DNA of 15,326 nt from an uncultured Actinotalea sp. (GCF_946885855.1 NZ_CAMPHH010000051.1:1-15326); one strand, 5' to 3'. Counted from the stretch's first letter, positions 6,423 to 14,124 are shown. Program-made: numbers and translations. Notes: generated by a model from the letters alone, not told the origin.

Positions 6423-7712
6423 ATGAGCACCGACCAGCCGCTGCCCGCGGGCGCACCCCCCACCGGGTCCATCCCGCTGGCGGACATCGAGCAGCACGCG
6501 ACGCCGGACTGGGCTCCGACCTCGGCGGCCGGCCCCGAGGACGTCGTCGTCGTCGGGGCGGCCCGCACGCCCCAGGGGCGGCTGCGCGGCGTGCTCTCCA
6601 CGATGCCCGCGACGCAGCTCGCCGCGACGGCGATCCGTGGCGCCCTGGCGCAGGCCGGCGTGCCCGCCGAGGCGGTCGACGCCGTCGTCCTCGGCCAGGT
6701 GCTCCAGGCCGGGGCGGGGCAGAACCCGGCTCGGCAGGCGTCGCTGGCCGCGGGGATCGGGATGCGCGCGCACGCGACCACGGTGAACAAGGTGTGCCTG
6801 TCCGGGCTCACGGCCGTCGTCGACGCGGCGCGGCTGCTGCGCGCGGGGGAGGCGGGCGTCGTCGTCGCCGGGGGCATGGAGTCGATGTCGCTGGCGCCGC
6901 ACCTGCTGCCCGGGTCGCGGACCGGGACGGCGTACGGGTCGATCGAGCTGCTGGACCACATGGCGTACGACGGGCTCACCGACGCCTACGAGCGGGAGTC
7001 GATGGGCACGTGCACGGACCGCACGACGCTGGAGCGGTACGGCCTGACCCGCGAGCAGCAGGACGAGGTCGCGGCGCTGTCGCACCAGCGGGCGGCCGCG
7101 GCGTGGGAGGCGGGCCGGTTCGCCGCGTTCGTCGTGCCGGTGACCGTGCCCGGCCGCAAGGGCGACACGGTCGTGGACCGGGACGAGGGCATCCGCCCCG
7201 AGACCACGGTCGAGACGCTCGCCCGCCTGCGGCCGGCGTTCGTCGAGGGCGGGCACATCACCGCCGGCAACTCCTCGCCGATCTCCGACGGCGCCGCGGC
7301 GCTCGTCGTCACGACGCGGCGGCGGGCGGAGGAGTCCGGCTGGCCGGTGCTGGCGACGGTGCGCGCCGTCGGCCAGGTCGCCGGGCCGGACACGAGCCTG
7401 CACTCCCAGCCGTCCGCCGCGATCCGCCGGGCGCTGGACCGGCAGGGCTGGCAGGTGCGCGACCTGGACGTCATCGAGATCAACGAGGCGTTCGGGGCCG
7501 TGGTCGCGCAGTCCGCGGCCGACCTCGGCGTGCCCGTGTCCGCGGTCAACGTCGACGGCGGCGGCATCGCGCTGGGCCACCCCATCGGTGCGTCCGGTGC
7601 CCGGCTCGTCGTGCACGCCGCCCACGCGCTCACCGCGCAGGGGGGCGGCCGCGCCGCCGTCGCGCTGTGCGGCGGAGGCGGTCAGGGCGAGGCGCTCCTC
7701 CTCGAGCTCTGA
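6423..7712 (+). CDS. Thiolase family protein (probable acetyl-CoA C-acetyltransferase)
   Basis: 429-aa thiolase, expected to interconvert acetoacetyl-CoA plus CoA with two acetyl-CoA. Catalytic residues are all visible: nucleophile C125 in VNKVCLSG, N354 in INEAFG, H387 in GIALGHPIGASGAR and C416 in ALCGGGGQG. Start ATG at 6423 has GAGGAG 8 b upstream. About 39 residues precede the usual thiolase beginning (VVVVGAARTP at 41-50), an unusual Pro/Ala-rich extension with no alternative internal start. The usual HMGxTAEN pocket segment reads SMGTCTDR (193-200), so the pocket His is Ser and substrate preference may differ. Downstream of scoAB it completes a path from acetoacetate to acetyl-CoA, or the reverse. 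Confidence 0.9.
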   Translation: MSTDQPLPAGAPPTGSIPLADIEQHATPDWAPTSAAGPEDVVVVGAARTPQGRLRGVLSTMPATQLAATAIRGALAQAGVPAEAVDAVVLGQVLQAGAGQNPARQASLAAGIGMRAHATTVNKVCLSGLTAVVDAARLLRAGEAGVVVAGGMESMSLAPHLLPGSRTGTAYGSIELLDHMAYDGLTDAYERESMGTCTDRTTLERYGLTREQQDEVAALSHQRAAAAWEAGRFAAFVVPVTVPGRKGDTVVDRDEGIRPETTVETLARLRPAFVEGGHITAGNSSPISDGAAALVVTTRRRAEESGWPVLATVRAVGQVAGPDTSLHSQPSAAIRRALDRQGWQVRDLDVIEINEAFGAVVAQSAADLGVPVSAVNVDGGGIALGHPIGASGARLVVHAAHALTAQGGGRAAVALCGGGGQGEALLLEL

Positions 7713-7746
7713 GAGGCGCCGGCTCCGCGTCGCCCGGCGGCGCCGG

Positions 7747-7790
7747 CACGAGCCGCGCGGCCCCGGTTCCCTCGTGGCCCGGGGCTCGTG
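7747..7790. terminator. Inverted repeat between thiolase and the convergent HAAS gene
   Basis: CACGAGCC (7747-7754) pairs perfectly with GGCTCGTG (7783-7790), and GGCC at 7759-7762 can pair with 7776-7779 inside the loop. It lies in the 143-b gap between two convergent genes, a position suited to a bidirectional terminator. No U-tract is present. Confidence 0.45.
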
Positions 7791-7855
7791 GGGAACTCCT
7801 GCACCGGTATCCGGTTCGGGACTGCCCCACGAGCAGGCTCGTCGCGTCGCGGGGG

Positions 7856-8659
7856 TCAGGCGCCCGGGGCCAGGGCCCAGGTGATCGCGACGAGGACGGC
7901 CGTCCAGATCGGCACGAGCCACACGGCGACGGAGCCCCATCGCCGGGCCGCGCGGCGTCCCACCGTCGCGGTCGTCGTCGGCTCCGCGCCGGTGAGCGGG
8001 CTGAGCACCGGGTCGTGGTCCGCCCCGGTCCGGTCTCGACGCCAGGCGAGGCCCGTGCCGCCGACGAGCAGCAGCACACCCACCGCCGCGACGACGGCCG
8101 ACGGCGCGCTGAGGACGGCCTGCTGCAGCAGGACGAGCGTGACGACGTCGAGGGCCAGCAGACCCATGAAGGCGAACCACGTCGCGACCGGCCGCTCCAC
8201 GACCGTGCGCAGGACCGCGTCCGCCCACACGGCCAGGGCGACGACCAGCACGGCGAGGGCGGCCGCGACGACGAGATGGCCTGCCGTGACCGTCATCGGC
8301 TCGCCGGCCGAGAGCGCCGCGGTCGCCCACAGGGTCAGGAGCATGCCCGCGACCTGCACGCTCACGGGCACCGCCGAGCGCAGGTGGTCGCGCGGGCCCT
8401 CGACCACCGTGGGGAGGTCGAGGCTGCGGGCGTAGGCGACGGGGTCGCCGAACGCGTCCTGGGCGGGGGTCCCGCTGTCGACCACGTGCGCGTCGACCTC
8501 CGCCAGGACGCTCCCGACGACGTCGCCCGGCACCCCCAGCAGACGCAGCTCCAGCAGGAGCGCCTCCGCCCAGTCCTCGTCGACGTGCGGCGCGAACGCA
8601 CGCTCGGTCTCGTGCGTGAACGCGTCCCAGCGTTCGCGGATCCGGTGCAGTGCGGTCAT
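7856..8659 (-). CDS. HAAS-domain (DUF1700-like) multi-pass membrane protein
   Basis: 267-aa protein. Residues about 28-85 match the HAAS/DUF1700 helical domain commonly coupled to PadR regulators (WAEALLLELRLLGVPGDVVG, then DAFGDPVAYARSL). About five membrane helices follow (roughly 97-117, 126-148, 158-180, 186-206, 241-263) with a charged, Thr-rich cytoplasmic loop at 207-240. The ATG at 8659 overlaps the padR stop (ATGA), so both are made from one transcript and translation is coupled. In known PadR-HAAS pairs the membrane protein is thought to sense or respond to envelope conditions; the signal is unknown. No export substrate or enzyme domain is visible. Confidence 0.85.
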   Translation of the reverse strand: MTALHRIRERWDAFTHETERAFAPHVDEDWAEALLLELRLLGVPGDVVGSVLAEVDAHVVDSGTPAQDAFGDPVAYARSLDLPTVVEGPRDHLRSAVPVSVQVAGMLLTLWATAALSAGEPMTVTAGHLVVAAALAVLVVALAVWADAVLRTVVERPVATWFAFMGLLALDVVTLVLLQQAVLSAPSAVVAAVGVLLLVGGTGLAWRRDRTGADHDPVLSPLTGAEPTTTATVGRRAARRWGSVAVWLVPIWTAVLVAITWALAPGA

Positions 8660-9045
8660 GAGGGTCCCCCTGGGGTCGGTGCGGGCGTGGTGGTGGGGTG
8701 ATCGGCGGTCACGAAGCCCGCGGTCAGCGCGGCGAACGCCGCCCAGCGGGCGGCGCCGTCGTCGAGCGCCGCGCGCCCGGACGCGGTGAGCGCGTAGTAC
8801 TTGCGCCCGGGGCCGCCCTCGCCGGCCCGCCACTCGACCGTGACGTGGCCGGCCTGCTCGAGGCGGGTGAGCGCGGGGTAGAGGGTGCCGCCCTTGAGCT
8901 CACCCAGGCCGGCCTGGGCCAGGCGCACGCCCAGGGCGTATCCGTACGTCGGCCCGTCCGCCAGGACGCGGAGGAGGCACACGGAGAGCACGCCGCGGAG
9001 CCAGTCGCCGGGCCACTCCGGCGGGGCGAGCGGTGCGTCGGGCAT
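8656..9045 (-). CDS. PadR family transcriptional regulator
   Basis: 129-aa PadR repressor, a winged-helix DNA-binding protein that acts as a dimer. Diagnostic segments: LRVLADGPTYGYAL (25-38), GGTLYPALTRLEQAGHV (52-68, recognition helix region) and GRKYYALTASGR (80-91, wing). A short Thr/Pro tail follows, so it belongs to the compact PadR subfamily with little C-terminal dimer helix. The ATG at 9045 has no Shine-Dalgarno; a TACTGT -10 ends 6 b upstream, so the mRNA is probably leaderless. The promoter is overlapped by an inverted repeat, which suggests autorepression. It is coupled by ATGA to the HAAS membrane gene and divergent from fbaA. Confidence 0.93.
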   Translation of the reverse strand: MPDAPLAPPEWPGDWLRGVLSVCLLRVLADGPTYGYALGVRLAQAGLGELKGGTLYPALTRLEQAGHVTVEWRAGEGGPGRKYYALTASGRAALDDGAARWAAFAALTAGFVTADHPTTTPAPTPGGPS

Positions 9046-9048
9046 GAC

Positions 9049-9080
9049 TAGACAGTACGGCTGAGTAGTTGGCGTGTCTA
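9049..9080 (-). promoter_or_regulatory. padR promoter with overlapping inverted-repeat operator candidate
   Basis: On the minus strand a -35 TAGACA (9075-9080) and a -10 TACTGT (9052-9057) are separated by exactly 17 b. The -10 ends 6 b before the padR ATG, so the start point is at the start codon. TAGACA (9049-9054) and TGTCTA (9075-9080) on the plus strand form a perfect 6-bp inverted repeat with a 20-b centre, covering both promoter boxes. This layout suits PadR autorepression. Confidence 0.55.
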
Positions 9081-9180
9081 CCTAGTGAGGGGCGAGCCCG
9101 CCTGGTGCCGCTGGGCGCCCGGGCGCCGTCGTCGGCCTCCGGCAGCCCTCCCGTCGAGCGCTGTCCAGGGGAGGGAGGTC

Positions 9181-9210
9181 CTGACCGGGCCCGGGCAGCC
9201 GTGCCAGGAT
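9181..9210 (+). promoter_or_regulatory. Candidate fbaA promoter
   Basis: A -35 CTGACC (9181-9186) and a -10 CAGGAT (9205-9210) are separated by 18 b, predicting a start near 9217 and a leader of about 33 b with AGGAG at 9240-9244, 5 b before the ATG. The following bases GGGTG extend an 11-mer shared with the DUF3151 promoter region. Confidence 0.4.
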
Positions 9211-9249
9211 GGGTGTGAGAAACCCACCCCTCATCGAGCAGGAGTCTTC

Positions 9250-10272
<1,023 letters not shown>

Positions 10273-10287
10273 CGCCGACCGCCGACG

Positions 10288-10325
10288 ACGACGCCGCCGC
10301 GCCCCACGGGGTGCGGCGGCGTCGT
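10288..10325 (+). terminator. Strong intrinsic-type hairpin after fbaA
   Basis: A 13-bp perfect stem (10288-10300 with 10313-10325) continues through a G-U pair and three C-G pairs to a 4-b loop, beginning 16 b after the stop. There is no U-tract, but this length and GC content is typical of actinobacterial terminators. Confidence 0.75.
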
Positions 10326-10356
10326 GCTGCGTGCCTGTGTCGTGCTGCGTGCCTGT
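10321..10356 (+). repeat. Perfect 18-bp tandem duplication downstream of fbaA
   Basis: GTCGTGCTGCGTGCCTGT occurs at 10321-10338 and again, without spacing, at 10339-10356. A degenerate third unit may follow (GGTGCTGTGTCGCGTGCC, 10357-10374). The first copy includes the last five bases of the terminator stem. It lies in the non-coding gap between fbaA and a convergent STAS gene, so replication slippage is the simplest origin. Confidence 0.85.
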
Positions 10357-10378
10357 GGTGCTGTGTCGCGTGCCGCGG

Positions 10379-10876
10379 TCAGGCGACGTCGTCCGGCGGC
10401 GGGCTCGTCCGTCCGGCGCGCCCGCGCGGGCCGATGGTCGGCAGGCCGTGGTCGGGTTCGCCGGCCTCGGCGTCGACGACTTCGTCGGCCTCGACGACCT
10501 CGAGGAGCTCGCCGATCCGCGTGACCTCCAGGAGGAACCGGACGGTCTCCGGCGGGTGCAGGACGCGCGTCCGGCTGCCCGAGCGCGTCGCGATGCGCGC
10601 CAGGAAGGCGATCCCGGAGGAGTCCATGAAGGTCACGTGCCGGGTGTCGATGTCGATCGGCAGGCCCGTCGCCTCGGCGTCGGAGGTCGCCTCCTGCAGG
10701 TCCGGCCCGAGGTCGGCGTCGATCTCCCCGGTCAGGACGATCCGCGTCCGCTGGCCCTGCACGACGACCTGGACCGAGCCCGGATGGGACTCCGGGACGG
10801 GGCTCGTCGTCGGCCCGTCCTCCAGCGTGGGGGCGTCGACGCGCTCGTCCGGCGTCTGACCGCTACCTTCCTGCAC
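10379..10876 (-). CDS. STAS-domain anti-sigma factor antagonist-like protein
   Basis: 165-aa protein with a STAS domain at about 35-130 (VQVVVQGQRTRIVLTGEIDA onward), resembling RsbV/SpoIIAA. The phosphoacceptor motif FMDSSG is present, with S86 after D85, so kinase/phosphatase control is plausible. The N-terminal ~33 residues are Pro/Asp-rich, and the tail after about 130 is acidic then Arg/Pro-rich; both look disordered and make it longer than RsbV (about 110). GTG at 10876 follows GAGGGGAG by 4 b. It is divergent from the multidomain phosphatase/kinase gene, with only 104 b between start codons, so joint control is likely. Its target kinase or sigma factor is inferred. Confidence 0.88.
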   Translation of the reverse strand: MQEGSGQTPDERVDAPTLEDGPTTSPVPESHPGSVQVVVQGQRTRIVLTGEIDADLGPDLQEATSDAEATGLPIDIDTRHVTFMDSSGIAFLARIATRSGSRTRVLHPPETVRFLLEVTRIGELLEVVEADEVVDAEAGEPDHGLPTIGPRGRAGRTSPPPDDVA

Positions 10877-10959
10877 GGCGCTCCCCTCGGTCGGTGGCCG
10901 TCACGAGTCGGGCCTCGGCCCACCGGCGGCACGTCGTCGCAGGTGGCGTCCTGTCGAAC

Positions 10960-10988
10960 GCTAGACGATCGTAGAGGGTGATGGTCAA
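10960..10988 (-). promoter_or_regulatory. Candidate promoter of the upstream STAS gene
   Basis: On the minus strand TTGACC (10983-10988) and TCTAGC (10960-10965) are 17 b apart. The -35 would lie within codons 1-3 of the divergent phosphatase gene, so both transcription starts would compete within a short region. The -10 is poor, and TACGAT (10968-10973, minus strand) is an alternative. Confidence 0.3.
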
Positions 10989-13113
10989 TCCACTGCCGGA
11001 CGAGCTGGTCGCCGTCCGCGACCGAGCGCTGCGCGCGACGGACGTGTCCTTCGTCCTGACCGCGGCCGCCCCGGGCAGCCCGGTGGTGTGGGTCAACGAC
11101 GCCTTCACCGCCACCACCGGCTGGACCCTCGAGGAGATCGTCGGCCGGCGCCCCAGCGTGCTGCACGGGCCGGCGACGGACCCGGACGTGGGTCGTCGGA
11201 TGGCCGAGGCGGTCGCCGCCGGGCGGCGCACCACCGAGACGATCCTCAACTACCGCAAGGACGGCACGCCCTTCTGGAACCAGGTGTCGCTCGCGCCGGT
11301 CGAGGACGACGACGGCGTCGTGCGGCACTGGGTGGGCATCCAGGTGGACGTCACGGACCGGGTCGAGCACGCCGGGGGGCTCGAACGCTCGGTGCAGCAG
11401 GAGCGCCGCGCCCGCCGGGGGCTCGCCGTCGTCGCCCACGTCTCCCAGCTCCTCGGGGACGTCGACGACGCCCATCTGCTCCGGGAGATCGCGCGGCTGC
11501 TGGAGCAGGACGTGGTCGAGCTCGCCGCGTACTTCCTCGACGAGGGCGGGTTGCGCGCCGTCGACGGCATCTCGGCCGCGGTCGCGGAGAGCACCTCCTC
11601 CCGCCGGAAGCGGGGAGGGCGCCCGGCCGACGACGCCCCGCGGGCCGCCCCGGACGTCGTCCAGCACCTGCTCGAGGGCGCGGTCGACGGGCCGGTCGAG
11701 GTCCGCCTGGATGCGGACCCGGTCGGCGAGACGACGTCGTGGGTCGTGGGGAAGGTCCGCGAGCGGCTGGGGCGGTCGGAGCATGCCGTCGCGGTCGTGC
11801 ACGCCATCCCGGGCCGACGACGCACGCTCGGCATCCAGGTCGTCGTCCCCCACGGCGGCCGCGGCCTGGACCAGCTCGAGGTGCACGAGGAGCTCGTCCT
11901 GCCGCTCGTCGCGCGGCGGATCGGGACGGTCACGGACAACGTCCGCCTCTACGCCCGCGAGCACCGGCTCGCGGAGACGCTGCAGCGCTCGATGCTGCCG
12001 CAGCAGGCCGACGTGCGGGACCTCGACGTCTGGACGTACTACGCGCCGAGCTCGGGGCACGCCCAGGTCGGCGGCGACTGGTACGACGTGCTCGAGCCGC
12101 AGGCCGGCACGGTCGCGCTGGTGGTCGGGGACGTCGTCGGCCACGACGTGGAGGCGGCGGCCGCGATGGGCCAGCTGCGGTCCGTGGTGCGCTCGTACGT
12201 GTTCGGGGACCCCGAGCCCGCCGAGGTGCTGCGTCGGGTCGACCAGCTGGTCGCGGGGATGCACGTGCCCCGTCCGGCGAGCCTCGTCCTCGTGACGCTG
12301 GAGCGGGACGCCGAGGGCCCGGGGTGGACCGCGCGGTACTCGCGGGCCGGTCACCTGCCACCCCTCGTCGTCCGCGACGGTCGTGTCCTCCAGCTCGACG
12401 AGGCGGGCGGCCCGATGGTGGGCTTCGGCACGGGGGAGCGGTCCGCCGAGCAGGTGGCGCTGGCCCCGGGCGACGTGCTCGTCCTCTACACCGACGGGCT
12501 CATCGAGCGGCGCGACCGCCGCCTCCGTGACGGTGTCGACGCCCTCGTGGAGACGGCCGCCGGCTTCGGTCGCCAGGACGCGGCCGGGGTCGGCGAGGAT
12601 CTCCTCTCCCGGCTCGCGGACAGCCCGGAGGACGACGTCGCCGTCGTCGTCGTGCGGATCCCCGACCCGGACGGCGACGGCCCGGGCGACGGCGTGAGCG
12701 CGCGCAGCCGGCGGTGGACGCTGCCGAGCGAGCCGTCGTCGATCGGCCGTGCTCGGCAGGCGGTGCTGCGGACCTGCGGCGCCTGGGGCATCGAGGGCGG
12801 GTCGAGCGCGGAGCTCGTCGTCTCGGAGCTCGTCGCCAACGCCGTGCTGCACGGGTGGGGGAACCTGCACCTGCGCCTGTTCGACACGGGCGACGGCCTC
12901 CGCATCGAGGTCGAGGACGCCAACCCGGCGCCACCGGTCACCACGGACGGGCACGTCGGGCGCGTCGGGGGTTACGGGATGCGGATCGTCGAGCGGCTCG
13001 CGGACTGGGGGTGGCGGCCGGCCGGCAGCGGCAAGTTCGTCTGGGCCAGGGTGCGACCGTTGCCGATCGCCGAGGCGATGCAGCGGCGGTCGGGGCGGTC
13101 GACGGGGTCGTAG
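10981..13113 (+). CDS. LOV-like PAS / GAF-like / SpoIIE phosphatase / HATPase kinase fusion
   Basis: 710-aa cytosolic signalling protein. A PAS domain (about 17-123) is very LOV-like: NYRKDGTPFWN (90-100) and GIQVDVT (Q121) keep the flavin-contacting N90, N100 and Q121. The GRNCRFLQ site reads GRRPSVLH, so the photoactive Cys is P58. A GAF-like region follows (about 147-325). The PP2C/SpoIIE domain (about 335-560) keeps metal-binding D366 (GGDWYD), D384 (GDVVGH), D505 (YTDG) and D551/D552. A C-terminal RsbW-like kinase (about 575-690) keeps E616/N620 (N-box), D646 and GGYG (663-666). It probably dephosphorylates and phosphorylates the flanking STAS proteins. The start is ATG 10981; the preceding GTG (10978) is possible and neither has a well-spaced Shine-Dalgarno. 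Confidence 0.9.
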   Translation: MVNPLPDELVAVRDRALRATDVSFVLTAAAPGSPVVWVNDAFTATTGWTLEEIVGRRPSVLHGPATDPDVGRRMAEAVAAGRRTTETILNYRKDGTPFWNQVSLAPVEDDDGVVRHWVGIQVDVTDRVEHAGGLERSVQQERRARRGLAVVAHVSQLLGDVDDAHLLREIARLLEQDVVELAAYFLDEGGLRAVDGISAAVAESTSSRRKRGGRPADDAPRAAPDVVQHLLEGAVDGPVEVRLDADPVGETTSWVVGKVRERLGRSEHAVAVVHAIPGRRRTLGIQVVVPHGGRGLDQLEVHEELVLPLVARRIGTVTDNVRLYAREHRLAETLQRSMLPQQADVRDLDVWTYYAPSSGHAQVGGDWYDVLEPQAGTVALVVGDVVGHDVEAAAAMGQLRSVVRSYVFGDPEPAEVLRRVDQLVAGMHVPRPASLVLVTLERDAEGPGWTARYSRAGHLPPLVVRDGRVLQLDEAGGPMVGFGTGERSAEQVALAPGDVLVLYTDGLIERRDRRLRDGVDALVETAAGFGRQDAAGVGEDLLSRLADSPEDDVAVVVVRIPDPDGDGPGDGVSARSRRWTLPSEPSSIGRARQAVLRTCGAWGIEGGSSAELVVSELVANAVLHGWGNLHLRLFDTGDGLRIEVEDANPAPPVTTDGHVGRVGGYGMRIVERLADWGWRPAGSGKFVWARVRPLPIAEAMQRRSGRSTGS

Positions 13114-13122
13114 GGCGGCGGC

Positions 13123-13515
13123 TCAGCCGCGTTCGTCACCCGGGTCGTCGCTGACCTGGAGCGCCTGCTCGGCCTCCGCGCGGGCGGCGAGCTCCTCGGC
13201 CGAGCACCGGTGGTCCTCGTCGAGACGGAAGAGGTCCAGCGCGCCGCAGACCTCGAGCACGAAGAGGTCGCGCTCGTCGCAGCCGCGCAGCACGGTGGCG
13301 CCGCCGCGCCGTCTGCCGGCGTCGGCCAGCGAGATGAGGAACGCGGCGCCGGTCGAGTCCATGAAGGTCACGGCGCACATGTCGACCACCAGGAGCTGAC
13401 GGCGCAGGCCCGTGACCCGGGCGGTGACCTCGGGGAACTGGTCGCGGGCCCCGAGGTCGAGGTCGCCGGAGATCACCAGGGTCGCCGTCGCCGGCGACGT
13501 CGCGATCTCGATCAT
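13123..13515 (-). CDS. STAS-domain anti-sigma factor antagonist-like protein
   Basis: 130-aa compact STAS protein (VISGDLDLGARDQFPEVTAR, then VVDMCAVTFMDSTGAAFLISL), with phosphoacceptor S54 after D53 as in RsbV. The family length is about 110, and the acidic tail is short. ATG at 13515 is preferred over TTG at 13530 because GGAGG (minus strand, 13524-13528) lies 8 b before this ATG and overlaps the TTG region. It converges on the phosphatase/kinase gene, with only 9 b between stops. It is a paralogue of the STAS gene at 10379-10876: identical 18-b runs over the MDS motif reflect the shared active site. Likely substrate of the neighbouring enzyme. Confidence 0.88.
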   Translation of the reverse strand: MIEIATSPATATLVISGDLDLGARDQFPEVTARVTGLRRQLLVVDMCAVTFMDSTGAAFLISLADAGRRRGGATVLRGCDERDLFVLEVCGALDLFRLDEDHRCSAEELAARAEAEQALQVSDDPGDERG

Positions 13516-13574
13516 TCCCGGTGCCTCCAACCGACTGCGTCCGGGCGCCTCGTCCGTGGCGACCCGAAGGGACG

Positions 13575-13615
13575 ACTGTAATCACCCGGTCATGGTCGGT
13601 GCATGTCGGAGCATG
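13575..13615 (-). promoter_or_regulatory. Direct-repeat operator and -10 upstream of the second STAS gene
   Basis: On the minus strand three CATG-containing units stand in tandem (CATGCTCCGA, CATGCACCGA, CATGACCGG; CATG at 13612, 13602 and 13591, spacing 10 and 11 b). They occupy the -35 region ahead of a TACAGT -10 at 13575-13580. No -35 hexamer is visible. Helically phased direct repeats of this kind are typical of activator sites. Confidence 0.4.
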
Positions 13616-13695
13616 CGTGTGGACGAGCGGGGGCTCGACCCGGGGTGGCTGGGACAGCGGCGACGCCCGAGACCAGGCACGTCTGCGCTGCGGTG

Positions 13696-13701
13696 CAGGA
13701 T
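13696..13701 (+). promoter_or_regulatory. -10-like element of the DUF3151 gene (leaderless)
   Basis: CAGGAT with TG directly before it; 6 b separate it from the ATG at 13708, and there is no Shine-Dalgarno. CAGGATGGGTG is identical to the 11-mer upstream of fbaA (9205-9215). No -35 is visible. Confidence 0.4.
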
Positions 13702-13707
13702 GGGTGC

Positions 13708-14124
13708 ATGGAGAACCTGCTCGGCGGCCCGGATCCCACGCGCCTCCCGTCCGACCACCCCGACGTCCCCGCCCGTGCGGCGGTGGCGGGCGGGACCGCC
13801 CCGCGGGCCGCGGTGCCGGCGCACCCGGCCTCGTCGCTGCTCTGGGCCCTGCTCGCGGAGGAGGCGCTCGCGGACGACCCGGTCGCGGCCTACGCCTATG
13901 CCCGCACCGGCTACCACCGCGGGCTCGACGCGCTCCGGCGCGCGGGCTGGCGGGGCGCGGGCCCGATCCCCGCGGACCACGTGCCCAACCAGGGCTTCCT
14001 GCGCGCGCTGCTCGCCCTGGCGGAGGCCGCCGACGCCATCGGCGAGACGGAGGAGGCCGAGCGCTGCCGGCGGTTCCTGGTGGACAGCGGGACCTCGGCC
14101 GACGAGGTCGCCGCGCTGCGGTAG
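13708..14124 (+). CDS. DUF3151 family protein
   Basis: 138-aa soluble protein of the actinobacterial DUF3151 family, function unknown. Recognised by MENLLGGPDPTRLP at the start, HPASSLLWALLAEEAL (about 44-60), AYAYARTGYHRGLDALRRAG (about 67-87) and PNQGFLRALLALAEAADAIG, then an ETEEAERCRRFL tail. The helical alternation suggests a TPR-like or all-alpha fold; that is inference. ATG at 13708 matches the family start; the in-frame ATG at 13603 would add a Cys/Gly/Ala-rich stretch unlike the family. It lies next to purA, as I recall for other actinobacteria. A long hairpin separates the two genes, so they may be separately transcribed. Confidence 0.88.
   Translation: MENLLGGPDPTRLPSDHPDVPARAAVAGGTAPRAAVPAHPASSLLWALLAEEALADDPVAAYAYARTGYHRGLDALRRAGWRGAGPIPADHVPNQGFLRALLALAEAADAIGETEEAERCRRFLVDSGTSADEVAALR

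Noticed and set aside
6156..8330. 724-codon minus-strand open frame across scoB, the thiolase and the HAAS gene.
   Set aside because: Opposite strong thiolase motifs and out of frame with the HAAS protein; composition-driven.
10981..11350. Calling the PAS domain a functional blue-light LOV photoreceptor.
   Set aside because: The adduct-forming Cys is Pro (residue 58), so normal LOV photochemistry is not expected.
10732..12954. 740-codon minus-strand open frame opposite the phosphatase/kinase gene.
   Set aside because: No recognisable domain, biased composition, and the plus-strand frame carries intact LOV-like, PP2C and HATPase motifs.
10620..13372. An identical 18-b string GAGTCCATGAAGGTCACG at 10620-10637 and 13355-13372.
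   Set aside because: It is the antisense of the conserved phosphoacceptor codons (VTFMDS) in the two STAS paralogues, not a separate repeat.
13528..13530. TTG at 13530 as the start of the second STAS gene.
   Set aside because: GGAGG lies over this codon and is 8 b from the ATG at 13515, which begins the STAS domain cleanly.
13603..13605. ATG at 13603 as the DUF3151 start, adding 35 residues.
   Set aside because: The added text is unlike the family, and the ATG is one of the CATG repeat units; ATG 13708 matches the family start.
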